64,000 nt of DNA from Rhodococcus globerulus NBRC 14531 (lineage in GTDB: Bacteria; Actinomycetota; Actinomycetes; Mycobacteriales; Mycobacteriaceae). Each line of letters opens with the position of its first letter. Position 1 is the stretch's first letter. The notes below the pieces were generated by a model. It worked only from the letters and a program-made list of their open reading frames with translations. It was not told the DNA's origin and did not search any database. A program made the position numbers and the translations under genes. The DNA lies in assembly GCF_001894805.1 (NCBI RefSeq), contig NZ_BCWX01000002.1, forward strand, positions 930,001 through 994,000, read 5' to 3'. Below are positions 8,652-16,776 of this stretch, one piece after another.

Positions 8652-9676
8652 CGCGGGCAGCCGTATGGACACGCGATGGCGTCGACATCCGGGAAATGGA
8701 GATTCCCGAACTGGGTTCGGGGGAGGTCCTCGTGCGTGTCAGCCTCGCCACGGTCTGTGGCAGCGACCTGCACACTGTGTCCGGACGCCGCGACGCGCCG
8801 TGTCCGTCGATCCTCGGGCACGAAGCCGTCGGGCGAGTGGTCGCCATCGGTTCTGGCACAAACCCTGAGGTGGTGGGGGAGTGCGTGCGCCCACTCGCGG
8901 TCGGTGACCGAGTCGTGTGGTCGGTGACGGTCCCGTGCCATCGCTGCCCACGCTGCGCCAAGGGTTTCACTGCCAAATGCGTGAACGTGCGCAAGGTTGG
9001 GCACGAATCAGCGCTAGGGCCATGGACATTGAGTGGGTCGTACGCCGCACATATCGTTCTGCCGAGCGGGACCGCGATCTCGCTGGTTCCCGATTCATTG
9101 CCCGACGCGGTGGCCGCACCGGCAGCGTGTGCAACCGCGACCGTGATGGCAGCGCTCGAAGCGGCGGGGGATCTCACTGACAAACGAGTGCTGATCTACG
9201 GGGCTGGGATGCTTGGTGTCACGGCTGCCGCTGCTGCAACGGAGGCCGGTGCCGTAGTGCAGACGGTCGAGCCGAATCCATTGCGGCAAAGTCAATCTCA
9301 TCAGTTCGGTGCCGACGACGATGATGATCGGCTGCTCACCGATATTGCAATCGATTTCTCCGGTGCCCCGGCTGCAGTGAACGCCGCCCTGCGCCGCCTC
9401 GACCTGGGAGGTCGTCTTGTACTCGCCGGGTCAGTCAGCCCCGGCCCTGCGGTTTCAGTGGACCCGGAGGATGTTGTTCGTCGGTGGCTGACCATCACTG
9501 GTGTGCACAATTACGAACCGCGACATCTCGGTCAGGCAGTTGCGTTCCTCGCAGCGACGAGTGAGAAATATCCGTGGGCAACTCTCGTTGACGAACCTGT
9601 GCCGCTCGACGCAATGGAGGACGTTCTTCAGCCCCCATTGTCGCCTGTCGTACTCAGATCATCGGTCGCCCCCTAG
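8627..9676 (+). CDS. Zinc-dependent alcohol dehydrogenase associated with phosphonate catabolism
   Basis: A 349-residue medium-chain dehydrogenase. The catalytic zinc site is CGSDLH with the downstream GHEAVG. The structural zinc cysteines are in CHRCPRC followed by a Cys nine residues on. The cofactor fold has GAGMLGVTAAAAA. The start at 8627 has an AAAGGA ribosome site seven bases upstream and lies inside the permease 3' end, so it belongs to the same transcript. Dehydrogenases of this type recur beside phosphonatase-like genes and are proposed to act on a phosphonate breakdown aldehyde or alcohol. That role is association, not proof. The VEPNPLRQSQSHQFGADD stretch is typical of the subgroup. 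Confidence 0.85.
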   Translation: MDQITPRLTRAAVWTRDGVDIREMEIPELGSGEVLVRVSLATVCGSDLHTVSGRRDAPCPSILGHEAVGRVVAIGSGTNPEVVGECVRPLAVGDRVVWSVTVPCHRCPRCAKGFTAKCVNVRKVGHESALGPWTLSGSYAAHIVLPSGTAISLVPDSLPDAVAAPAACATATVMAALEAAGDLTDKRVLIYGAGMLGVTAAAAATEAGAVVQTVEPNPLRQSQSHQFGADDDDDRLLTDIAIDFSGAPAAVNAALRRLDLGGRLVLAGSVSPGPAVSVDPEDVVRRWLTITGVHNYEPRHLGQAVAFLAATSEKYPWATLVDEPVPLDAMEDVLQPPLSPVVLRSSVAP

Positions 9677-9682
9677 TAGGCC

Positions 9683-9710
9683 ACAAGGTTCGTGTATCAC
9701 GGAACCTTGT
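9683..9710. terminator. Hairpin between convergent genes, likely terminator
   Basis: ACAAGGTTC and GAACCTTGT are perfect 9-base arms around a 10-base loop. The hairpin starts 6 bases after the dehydrogenase stop, in the gap between two converging genes. There is no clear T-run, so termination would be of the actinobacterial U-poor kind and could work in both directions. Confidence 0.6.
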
Positions 9711-9807
9711 CGATGCAGGAGAGAAGGCTGCCGTCACCGTGTTCCGGAGCGTTCCATTCGGGAGAGGATGGTCGTAGGAACATGGAGTTGAATCGATCGG
9801 GTTCACA

Positions 9808-11043
9808 TCACAAAGAGCGGGCGATCGCTTCCGCTTGGGCACCCAATCTGGCCAATCTCAGGTCAACGAACGGTGTGAGAGCGCCACCCATTCTGTTTGT
9901 GACGAAGGCTAGTGCCAGGCCGGTTTCCGGGTCGGCGAATGCGCCCGATCCGCCCAGTCCGTAGTGCCCGAAGGCATGTGGCGATTGATTGCGGTGGGCA
10001 ACGAACGCCGAGTGATAGCCGAGTCGCCAGTTCATCCGAATTCCGAGAACGTAGTCGCGAGCAATCGTCTGCACCTCTCCGACCTGTTCGAGGGTTTCTT
10101 CGCTCAGGAACCTGTCTTCTCCGACGACCCCCTTGTTCGCCAGTGCTGCGTACATACGGGCGAGGGCGCGCGCAGTGAAAACGCCGTTCCATCCGGGCAT
10201 GACGTAATCGTGGATGGAAGGATTGTGGACAAGTTTGTCGAACCCCTCCGGCATGCCGGCATCGGCGATATTTCGCAGTGCCGGCATTCGTGCCAGCGCG
10301 TAGGAAGCCGTGTCCCATGGCACCTTGAACGGATTGATCCGGGGGAAGAGTTTTGCAATTCGATGGCGTTGACCTTCGGGCACCTGGAACCAGAACTCTT
10401 CGATTCCAAGGGGTTCTGCGATTTCGGTGCGGACAAGATCGGTGAACGATGAACCGGTTGCCCGGGTTGTAAGCTCCGCGACGAGGGAACCGAACGTGAC
10501 TGCGTGATATCCGGGCGTAGTGAGGCGGCGTCGGTCCGGTGTAGCTGACGCGAGAGCGCTGACAATGCTGTCGTGATCGAGCAGAGCCAACTGTCCCGGA
10601 ACCAGGCCACGTACACGATGTAATCCGGCTTGGTGAGTCAACAGTTGCCGTACCGTGACGGCGTCCTTGCCGGCACTCGCGAACTCGGGCCAGTATTCGG
10701 CGACAGGTGCGTCGTATTCGATCAGCCCGCGTTCTGCGAGACGGTGCAGAACCGTACTCGCAACACCTTTTCCGGTGGAGAAGGACATGGATACGGTCTC
10801 TGGTTGCCAGCGCGTGTCACGGGCCGCCCACCCAGACCAGATGTCGACAACTGGCTCGCCGCCGAAGTAGACCGCAAGCGCGCCGCCACCGCTCGAGGGC
10901 CGCTCGAAGAGTCGGAAGAACTGCCCGGCCAGCTGACCGAAACGAGGATCGACGAGCATAACGCGTTGCCCGGAAAGCTCGGAACGCATCGGCACCGGTA
11001 TTTGAGTCGGGCGGATGCTCTCGACCTCGCGGGGACTTGTCAT
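9808..11043 (-). CDS. Beta-lactamase-like serine hydrolase (family VIII esterase type)
   Basis: A 411-residue serine hydrolase of the class C beta-lactamase/EstB type. The nucleophile lies in the SxxK motif STGK at about residues 89-92. The second motif is the Tyr of PGYHAV and the third is the HYGLGGSG stretch near residue 370. LLTHQAGL is the usual family signature after the nucleophile domain. There is no signal peptide, so a cytoplasmic esterase or lactonase is more likely than an antibiotic-degrading enzyme. It is monocistronic and convergent with the phosphonate operon. Natural substrate unknown. Confidence 0.85.
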   Translation of the reverse strand: MTSPREVESIRPTQIPVPMRSELSGQRVMLVDPRFGQLAGQFFRLFERPSSGGGALAVYFGGEPVVDIWSGWAARDTRWQPETVSMSFSTGKGVASTVLHRLAERGLIEYDAPVAEYWPEFASAGKDAVTVRQLLTHQAGLHRVRGLVPGQLALLDHDSIVSALASATPDRRRLTTPGYHAVTFGSLVAELTTRATGSSFTDLVRTEIAEPLGIEEFWFQVPEGQRHRIAKLFPRINPFKVPWDTASYALARMPALRNIADAGMPEGFDKLVHNPSIHDYVMPGWNGVFTARALARMYAALANKGVVGEDRFLSEETLEQVGEVQTIARDYVLGIRMNWRLGYHSAFVAHRNQSPHAFGHYGLGGSGAFADPETGLALAFVTNRMGGALTPFVDLRLARLGAQAEAIARSL

Positions 11044-11302
11044 GATGTGTACTTCTCATTCGATCGGAGGTCGTTGACTACTACCTCGCTATGTGCAACA
11101 CCGAACACAGCTGCAGGATTCCCTGTTAGCGCAGGGAGAACCGCGCGTGACCATGGCATCAGGCCTCCCAGGAGTCGCCGGAACGCACTTGACCCTGAGA
11201 ATCCCGCCCGGACATCCGGACAGGTAGAGCCGAAGAACTCTCATGGCAAGGGCTTCCGGCATGTTGATCGAGAACTCGGGCCGCCTGTCAAGACGAGCAG
11301 AA

Positions 11303-11316
11303 AGACCCTGTGGGCC
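11303..11316 (+). promoter_or_regulatory. Candidate DosR box upstream of SHOCT gene
   Basis: AGACCCTGTGGGCC matches 9 of 14 positions of the mycobacterial DosR form GGGACCTTTGGCCC and ends 93 bases before the GTG of the next gene. It lies in the 366-base gap between divergent genes, where nothing else was recognised. The match is weak by itself. Confidence 0.3.
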
Positions 11317-11409
11317 GATCGGAAAAGAGCGCACGATAGGAGAAGAGGCGTGGGGCGCTGCGAGACCGGGCGTGTTCATTGCCGAAGGGAGAATGTAGGA
11401 GGCCTCGCT

Positions 11410-11673
11410 GTGATGTATAACCACCATCTCAGTAGTTGGGGTTGGGATTACGCACTGATGTTCATTGGTATGGCACTGTTTTGGAGTTTGTTGATCGTCG
11501 GAATCTTTCTGTTGATTCGTTATGTCGGACATGGCTCCGCGGATCCTCCACCTAGATCCCTACTGCGCCGCAGCGCAGAGAGGATGCTTGCCGAGCGGTT
11601 CGCCCGTGGGGAGATCGACGAAGACGAGTACAAGAACCGCTTGACCGTTCTCAGGACACAATCATCTCCCTGA
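11410..11673 (+). CDS. Small SHOCT-domain membrane protein
   Basis: An 87-residue protein with a His-containing N-terminus (YNHHLSSWGWDY), one membrane helix at about residues 15-38 and a C-terminal SHOCT motif (LAERFARGEIDEDEYKNRL). A strong AGGAGG at 11397-11402 is 7 bases before the GTG at 11410; the ATG that follows is the second codon and could also start. Short membrane-anchored SHOCT proteins are common in actinobacteria, often near metal-handling genes, but their job is unknown. A Met/His-rich small ORF follows 36 bases downstream with its own ribosome site, and the two probably share a transcript. Confidence 0.8.
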   Translation: MMYNHHLSSWGWDYALMFIGMALFWSLLIVGIFLLIRYVGHGSADPPPRSLLRRSAERMLAERFARGEIDEDEYKNRLTVLRTQSSP

Positions 11674-11709
11674 GTGACTCCACAGGGCGTAACGAAAGGA
11701 GTGATCGCA

Positions 11710-11799
11710 GTGAACGCGATGCAGATGTGTCACACCTTTATGATGTGTCTTCACGGTTTGGGCGTACTTCCGCCCATGCACATGATGCCGGTGATGTGA
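11710..11799 (+). CDS. Met/His/Cys-rich 29-residue micropeptide
   Basis: A short frame with GTG start and TGA stop, preceded by AAGGAG at 11696-11701 with 8-base spacing. Of 29 residues, 9 are Met, 3 His and 2 Cys, clustered as MQMCH, MMCLH and MHMMPVM. Nearly half the side chains could bind a soft metal such as Cu(I), or the peptide could sit in a membrane. I do not recognise the family. The good ribosome site, the close position after the SHOCT gene and the extreme composition support it. Its small size keeps confidence moderate. Confidence 0.5.
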   Translation: MNAMQMCHTFMMCLHGLGVLPPMHMMPVM

Positions 11800-12018
11800 C
11801 TAGTCAATTCATATGATTTTGCAATTCGAGCAGCGCATTGAATGAGCTGAACACCGGCGCGTCTCGTCCCGTAGCGGATTGAGGTCGACGTTGCCGCTCG
11901 GCGCGGAAGCAGGCGAGAAGTCCACGGTGGTCTCCGCGCGAATACTGCTGAATGTCAACACGATGCGATGCCCAGTGGCAGAAAGTACGGCGCAAGACGA
12001 ACCGAGGAATAGAGCGAA

Positions 12019-13122
12019 ATGGTCAAGCACTGGCTGGTGACGGATGCTGAAGGCAATGACATCCGAGAGCCTTACCGGACGCGGATCGCGGGGGCAGGTC
12101 GGCACCTTCCCGTCACACGGCTCACGACCGACGAATTGATGACGACAACACGGCATTCGACCCATATCGATCTCGAACGTTTGACCGGGATTCACGAGCG
12201 CCGCGTCAGTGTGGGTGATGAGGATTCCTACACCCTTGCAACGGCGGCCGCACGGGATGCCTTGGAGAAGTCGGGCCGTTCGATTGAGTCGATAGACGTA
12301 GTGATCAGCTGCAGCATCACCAAGTTTCGTGATGGTCTCACTCAATGGATTGAACCCACGATGAGCGGTGTCGTCGCGCGGGCTCTCGGAGCGAACAAGA
12401 CCATGACGTTCGATCTTTCAAATGCATGCGCAGGGATGCTCACCGGTGTCATGGTGGCCAACAATTGGATACGCCAGGGTGTCGTCGAGCGGGCTTTGAT
12501 CGTGAGTGGTGAATATATTTCCCAACTCGGCCGCAATGCCGCGCAGCATATCCACAACATCATGAGTAAAGAGTTGGCCTCGTTGACATTGGGCGATGCG
12601 GGCGCAGCGCTTGTCCTCGAACGGGCGCCCGCCGGTGCCGTCGGGATCCGACTTGCCGGATTCACCACCGTGGCCGATTACAGCCGTTTATGTCTCGCTT
12701 ACCCGAAGGGCGGTGCTCCGGGCGCTCGCATGTTTACCAATTCGCGCGCGATTCAGAAGGCAGCCATCGCCGACACCCCGCTGCTCCTACATGAGGTACT
12801 CGACTCACTCGAGCTGTCGATACACGACATCGACCATGTGATCACTCATCAGACTTCCGCGCGGGCAATCAAGAAGGGTATGGCTCAGATGGAGGCGTCG
12901 TTCGGAGACAGTCCGCGGCATGACGCGGTCATCACAGTCGACCGATACGGGAACACAGCGTCGACAACCCACACGGTGGCGTTGGTCGAGGAACTCGAGG
13001 CCGGCCGTATCCAGCCGGGAGAGACTGTCGCGTTGATCTCCTTGGCCTCTGGGTTGGAGATCGGGGTAGTTCTAGTGGAAATCGATGGAGAACTGGTGGC
13101 GCGCTATGGGAACGATCATTGA
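12019..13122 (+). CDS. 3-oxoacyl-ACP synthase III-like condensing enzyme
   Basis: A 367-residue thiolase-fold protein of the KAS III (FabH/OleA-like) type. The full Cys-His-Asn set is visible: DLSNACAGML with the acylated Cys, ITHQTSARAI with the His and RYGNTASTTHT with the Asn. It should therefore be able to perform decarboxylative or head-to-head Claisen condensation. GAGGAA lies about 9 bases before the ATG. Its stop overlaps the start of a second, partner-like thiolase-fold gene by 17 bases, which points to a heteromeric enzyme. No acyl carrier protein or ketoreductase gene is adjacent, so it may use CoA esters. Substrate unknown. Confidence 0.82.
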   Translation: MVKHWLVTDAEGNDIREPYRTRIAGAGRHLPVTRLTTDELMTTTRHSTHIDLERLTGIHERRVSVGDEDSYTLATAAARDALEKSGRSIESIDVVISCSITKFRDGLTQWIEPTMSGVVARALGANKTMTFDLSNACAGMLTGVMVANNWIRQGVVERALIVSGEYISQLGRNAAQHIHNIMSKELASLTLGDAGAALVLERAPAGAVGIRLAGFTTVADYSRLCLAYPKGGAPGARMFTNSRAIQKAAIADTPLLLHEVLDSLELSIHDIDHVITHQTSARAIKKGMAQMEASFGDSPRHDAVITVDRYGNTASTTHTVALVEELEAGRIQPGETVALISLASGLEIGVVLVEIDGELVARYGNDH

Positions 13123-14032
13123 GCAGTTGTCCCTCACCCGGGGTGGATGGCGGAGTCGGCACAGTGCACTTCACCTCGCGTCAGCGGCGGCGCGGTCCTG
13201 CCTCGACAAGGCCGGATGTCGCCCCGACGACCTCGATCTCCTCCTGAACGCAGGTCTGTATCGCGACCGAAATCTCGGTGAACCGGCCCTTGCCGCTCTC
13301 ATTCAAGACGATATCGGCGCCCATCCAGAGGATCCGCACACCGGCGACCATGGAACGTTCTCCTTCGATGTCGCGAACGGTACTTGTGGCGTGTTGACCG
13401 CGCTGCAGATTGTTGACGGATTTCTTCGTTCCCGTGTGATCGAACGCGCACTCGTCGTCGCCAGTGATGCCGACCCGGGGCACGGGCTCAGCGAGGGGTT
13501 TCCCTTCTCGGCAGTGGGGGGAGCGGCGTTGTGCTGCTGGACCGATGATCACTATGGGCTCGGCCAGGTGCATTGGGTGAATCGTATCGATGGAGGGGAC
13601 TCGTTCCGGGCGACGGTTGGTCAGAACGACAACCGGAATGTGTTGCGTTTCCATGAGTCAAGTTCGCTCGACGAGGACTACGCTGCGGCGGGTTACGAAG
13701 CAGTCGCCACATGTCTGCAGGAGGCGAAACTGGAACTGGCAGAAGTCGATTCCGTCGTGGCCGCGCCCGCCCGCCCTGGGTTTCGGGCCGCACTTGCGGC
13801 GAAGCTGGGGATGCCGGAGTCATGCGTCACCGTGGCTGACGACGAGCACATGCACACCGCAGGACTGATCGCGGCTTTGGAGAGGGAAGAACACAGAAAT
13901 TCGACATGTGGGAGCACAGTGCTCGTCGCAGTGGGAGCGAGTGTGACCGCGGGCGCGGCTCTTTACACGCAGTCGATCCCGCGTTTGTGGGCGACAACAG
14001 ATACGGCAACCAGCGGTGGTTTCAACCCTTGA
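13106..14032 (+). CDS. KAS III-like partner protein retaining Cys but lacking the His/Asn pair
   Basis: A 308-residue thiolase-fold protein overlapping the previous gene. It keeps FDVANGTCGVLTALQIV with the active-site Cys. Where the partner has THQT, this protein has VAAPARPGF, and where the partner has RYGN it has a DDEHMHTAG stretch, so the decarboxylation residues are not in their usual places. It resembles the non-condensing subunit of heterodimeric enzymes such as PqsB of PqsBC, or an acyl-transfer subunit. Start choice: ATG at 13106 gives a 17-base overlap; an ATG at 13085 is also possible. Downstream lies non-coding DNA. Confidence 0.72.
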   Translation: MGTIIEQLSLTRGGWRSRHSALHLASAAARSCLDKAGCRPDDLDLLLNAGLYRDRNLGEPALAALIQDDIGAHPEDPHTGDHGTFSFDVANGTCGVLTALQIVDGFLRSRVIERALVVASDADPGHGLSEGFPFSAVGGAALCCWTDDHYGLGQVHWVNRIDGGDSFRATVGQNDNRNVLRFHESSSLDEDYAAAGYEAVATCLQEAKLELAEVDSVVAAPARPGFRAALAAKLGMPESCVTVADDEHMHTAGLIAALEREEHRNSTCGSTVLVAVGASVTAGAALYTQSIPRLWATTDTATSGGFNP

Positions 14033-14396
14033 CTCAGGATCACTGGATCCGATAATCGCACCGACCAGCAGCCATAGACCCAATGTCAGGGCGCTGAGCG
14101 TAGTGATCACGAAGGTGACGGGTGCTCCAAGCGGCTACGCCGCGAATGTGAGCCAGAGGGCGATGATTCGGAGGATAACAGGCCTTCGGCGCGCTTTTCG
14201 GGCGTTTGTGCCTGTGATGATCGGCCGAAGGTAATCACTGATGGGCCATTTGTCATCAATTCGAATGATCCTGCGCCGAAACGTGGTTCACGTTCTTGTC
14301 CGGCCGTATGGTCGTTGTGTCGAGATTCGACATGTGGGGCGAATCTTGGTGTGGATAGAGGGTCGCCGTGTCGTGTGCTCGGCGCGGATGACAGTA

Positions 14397-14429
14397 ATAC
14401 CCCCGGCCTTGGAATGAGGTCGGGGGTAT
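14397..14429. terminator. Hairpin, possible terminator
   Basis: ATACCCCCG (14397-14405) pairs perfectly with CGGGGGTAT (14421-14429) around a 15-base loop. No T-run follows. It lies in the non-coding stretch after the condensing-enzyme pair and could end that transcript. Confidence 0.45.
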
Positions 14430-14551
14430 CCGCACTAGAGCGTCGGCATCGGGTTGAGGGCACCAATGCAGCCGGGCGGCCATGACAGCAGTCCGGCTGC
14501 TGTACCTCGTAGTTACCGGTATGTAAGTGGCAGACACCTACGAGGAGCATT

Positions 14552-14686
14552 ATGTTCATCTTCGCGTCATCGACGTTGTCGACGGTGCCAGACCCCGCTA
14601 GTCGCGACTCCCATCCCTGTCAGCGGGGTCTGTTTGTTGTTTTTCTCTCGTCCACGTGGCTGATCACCGACATGAGAGGCAGCTGA
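14552..14686 (+). CDS. Possible 44-residue small ORF spanning a terminator hairpin
   Basis: ATG at 14552 has GAGGAG 4 bases upstream. The frame runs through the hairpin at 14589-14632 to a TGA at 14684. The encoded peptide begins MFIFASSTLSTVPDPASRD and contains a PCQRG stretch. Either the ORF is chance, or translation of its start influences the hairpin in the manner of a leader. No downstream gene on this strand is close enough to name a target. I do not recognise the peptide. Confidence 0.25.
   Translation: MFIFASSTLSTVPDPASRDSHPCQRGLFVVFLSSTWLITDMRGS
14589..14632 (+). terminator. Strong intrinsic-type terminator
   Basis: CAGACCCCGCT (14589-14599) pairs perfectly with AGCGGGGTCTG (14622-14632). 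The sequence after it on the plus strand, TTTGTTGTTTTTCTC, is T-rich. This is the most convincing terminator in the window. The rest of 14034-14812 holds no gene I can support. Confidence 0.75.
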
Positions 14687-14812
14687 CCTGCCTTCGCTCG
14701 GGCGTAATCGGCGCCCTGCTCTTGAATTTTCTGAAAGCGCCGCAAACCCCTGCGGCCTTCACATGTGAATCAAACCGGAGGACCCGCTTACGTGTGTCAT
14801 CTGGCCGATTCG

Positions 14813-15562
14813 TCATTTTGTATCGGGAACAGGGTGAGCGAACCCCGATGTGCACCCGCCGTCGAGGATGAATTCGGAGCCGGTCGAGTACGTCGCTTCG
14901 CAGACTATGAACCGCACCATCGAGGCAACCTCCTCGGGGCTTCCGCAGCGCGGGATCGGTTGCTCGGCAATGCATGAGGAACCGAATGGCGCTGTCATTG
15001 CATTGTCGATCGGTCCGGGGTGAACGGAGCAGACCCGTATGTTGTACGGGCTGAAGTCAAGCGCGGCAGTCTTCGTAAGCCCTCGAAGGCCCCACTGGCT
15101 TGCAACGTACGCTCCGAGTCCTCCGTAGCCGGTCAGAGCAGCGGTGGAGGAAATATTCACGATGGCGCCACTGTCTGATCTGATCAGTGACTGTGCAGCG
15201 CAATGCATTCCGAGCCAGGCGCCGTACAGGTTGGTGTTCAGGACGTGTCTGAACTGCGTCGGATGTTGCTCTTGAATGCTGCCGGACTCGAGAATGCCTG
15301 CATTGTTGACGAGAACGGACAGGGGGCCGAATGTCGTTTCTGCTGTGTCGATGGCGGATTTCCAGCTTTCGGTTTGTGTGACGTCGAGACGTTGGAAGGC
15401 CACCTGGTTGCCCAGCTTCGCTGCGCTTTTTTCGCCCTCTGTATCAAGGAGGTCTCCGATCAGGACTCCGATACCTTCTTCCGACAGGGCTTTGGCTATA
15501 GCTGCGCCCATCCCGCGCGCCCCACCGGTGACGAGTGCACTTTTTCCCTTGACGTCGTTCAC
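14813..15562 (-). CDS. Short-chain dehydrogenase/reductase with Lys-to-Gln change in the catalytic motif
   Basis: A 249-residue classical SDR. The nucleotide motif is TGGARGMG (residues 12-19), NNAG is at about 86-89, the catalytic Ser is in NISS and PG lies in VHPGPID. The YxxxK motif reads AYVASQW: the catalytic lysine is a glutamine, one base away (CAG against AAG). The glycines and overall length are normal. Activity is therefore doubtful unless another residue replaces the lysine. It starts at GTG 15562 and lies 9 bases after the three-helix protein gene, in a minus-strand operon with the universal stress protein. Substrate unknown. Confidence 0.85.
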   Translation of the reverse strand: MNDVKGKSALVTGGARGMGAAIAKALSEEGIGVLIGDLLDTEGEKSAAKLGNQVAFQRLDVTQTESWKSAIDTAETTFGPLSVLVNNAGILESGSIQEQHPTQFRHVLNTNLYGAWLGMHCAAQSLIRSDSGAIVNISSTAALTGYGGLGAYVASQWGLRGLTKTAALDFSPYNIRVCSVHPGPIDNAMTAPFGSSCIAEQPIPRCGSPEEVASMVRFIVCEATYSTGSEFILDGGCTSGFAHPVPDTK

Positions 15563-15571
15563 GGCGCCCTC

Positions 15572-15820
15572 TCAGTCGAAGTTATTGGCCTTGCTGTCGA
15601 GGTAACTGATGATCCGTTGACGAGCGAGGCGTTCGCTCAATTCGAGGAGAGCCTTCGACGATTCCCATGACAGGTCGGCCAGAGCGCCCTCGACGACGAT
15701 GTCGATACATTCCGGGGAGATGCGTCCGGAGAACTCGGCGGCGAGGCGGTTGACGGTCAGGGATCGCTGTGCGGACTGCGATGTCTCTGGGGATGCGGAC
15801 GGTTCGAGGTGTGTGGTCAT
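15572..15820 (-). CDS. Small three-helix-bundle dimerization-type protein
   Basis: An 82-residue protein beginning MTTHLEPSAS, followed by VNRLAAEFSGRISPECIDIVV and two more helices. The pattern of a helix, SP(E/D)xV-type turn and helix matches the three-helix-bundle domain found alone or at the N-terminus of actinobacterial arsenate reductase-like and regulatory proteins. No catalytic residues are visible. It lies between the universal stress protein and SDR genes in one transcript, with gaps of 47 and 9 bases, so it probably acts as a dimer in the same stress response. Function unknown. Confidence 0.65.
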   Translation of the reverse strand: MTTHLEPSASPETSQSAQRSLTVNRLAAEFSGRISPECIDIVVEGALADLSWESSKALLELSERLARQRIISYLDSKANNFD

Positions 15821-15867
15821 TGTCAGCCCGATCAGTCTGATGTGCTTAGTGGTGGTCGGATTTTCGG

Positions 15868-16776
15868 TCAGGAAGCAACGGGGGAATGGACGATCAACAG
15901 AGGGCACGACACCGTATGCATGAGGTGCCGGCTTGTGGAACCGAGAAGCATCGAAGAAATTCCGCCGCGCCCGCGTCGTCCCACGACGACGAGTTGTGCT
16001 GATGTCGATTCGGCATTCAACTGCCGTGCAGGGCGGTCTTTGACGACGACCCGCCGAACCGCGACATCGGGGTACTTTTCTTTCCACCCGGCGAGTCGTT
16101 CAGCGAGCACGGCGTGTTCGGCGGTAGCGATCGCGTCCCAGTCGAGGGCGACACCGTTGGGGTCGGAGGTGAAGGCGGTCGTGAGATGAGAATCGCGCCA
16201 GGCATGGACTGCAACGAGATCGACTCCGTGCAGGGATGCAGCTTCGAATGCTTCGGCGATGGCAGGTTCGCTGTTTTCCGTGCCGTCGACACCCACTACC
16301 ACCGGACCGTCGAGCGGCGATCGGTTCGCGCCAGTAATGTGTCGGACGATCGCCACCGGACATGGAGCATGCAACACCACTGCCGCGCTTGTGGAGCCGA
16401 GGACACCTGATGCGAATTGATCAAGCCCGTGCGACCCCACGACAAGCATTGCGGCGTCGTGCGATTCGTCCAGCAGCAGTTCGACAGCATTGCCGAATCT
16501 CAAGTGCTTGACGATGGTGAGTCGTGTGGACTCGGCTGAGTTCAGTGCCTCCGCATGGGCTTTCGAGAGCCGTTCCTCACCTTCGTAGCGTTGATCCGGG
16601 AACTCAGGTGCTTGCAGCGCTACGGCGTTTCGGAAAGTAGTTTCCGTACCGGGCATCGTGGCGACCAGGTGCAGTGGGCGTGCCCGTAGCGCGGCTTCTC
16701 GAGCAGCCCACCGAACGGCGTTCGACGCGGCGTCGGAACAGTCGACTCCGACGACAATCGGTGCGCGCATGGTCAT
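15868..16776 (-). CDS. Tandem-domain universal stress protein
   Basis: A 302-residue UspA protein with two domains, about residues 4-145 and 155-300. The first starts IVVGVDCSDAASNAV and the second VVVGVDGTENSEPAI. The ATP-binding loop GRRGRGGISSMLLGSTS near the C-terminus fits G-x2-G-x9-G-S, and the first domain has GSHGLDQFASGVLGSTS. This suggests the ATP-binding class, like the DosR-regulated Usps of M. tuberculosis (Rv1996, Rv2005c type). The ATG at 16776 has GGAAGG just upstream. It is the first gene of a three-gene minus-strand operon with the helix-bundle and SDR genes. Confidence 0.92.
   Translation of the reverse strand: MTMRAPIVVGVDCSDAASNAVRWAAREAALRARPLHLVATMPGTETTFRNAVALQAPEFPDQRYEGEERLSKAHAEALNSAESTRLTIVKHLRFGNAVELLLDESHDAAMLVVGSHGLDQFASGVLGSTSAAVVLHAPCPVAIVRHITGANRSPLDGPVVVGVDGTENSEPAIAEAFEAASLHGVDLVAVHAWRDSHLTTAFTSDPNGVALDWDAIATAEHAVLAERLAGWKEKYPDVAVRRVVVKDRPARQLNAESTSAQLVVVGRRGRGGISSMLLGSTSRHLMHTVSCPLLIVHSPVAS

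Noticed and set aside
11775..11790. GGGCG/CGCCC dyad near the end of the micropeptide frame as an operator for the condensing enzymes
   Set aside because: It is over 200 bases from that gene and is explained by codons of the micropeptide.
14034..14234. Minus-strand frame with membrane-like stretches (RIIALWLTFAA, stop, then LGAPVTFVITTLSALTLGLW) suggesting a relic membrane gene
   Set aside because: It has an internal TAG, no start codon or ribosome site upstream, and runs into the 3' end of the condensing-protein gene on the other strand. It is suggestive but not enough to list as a pseudogene.
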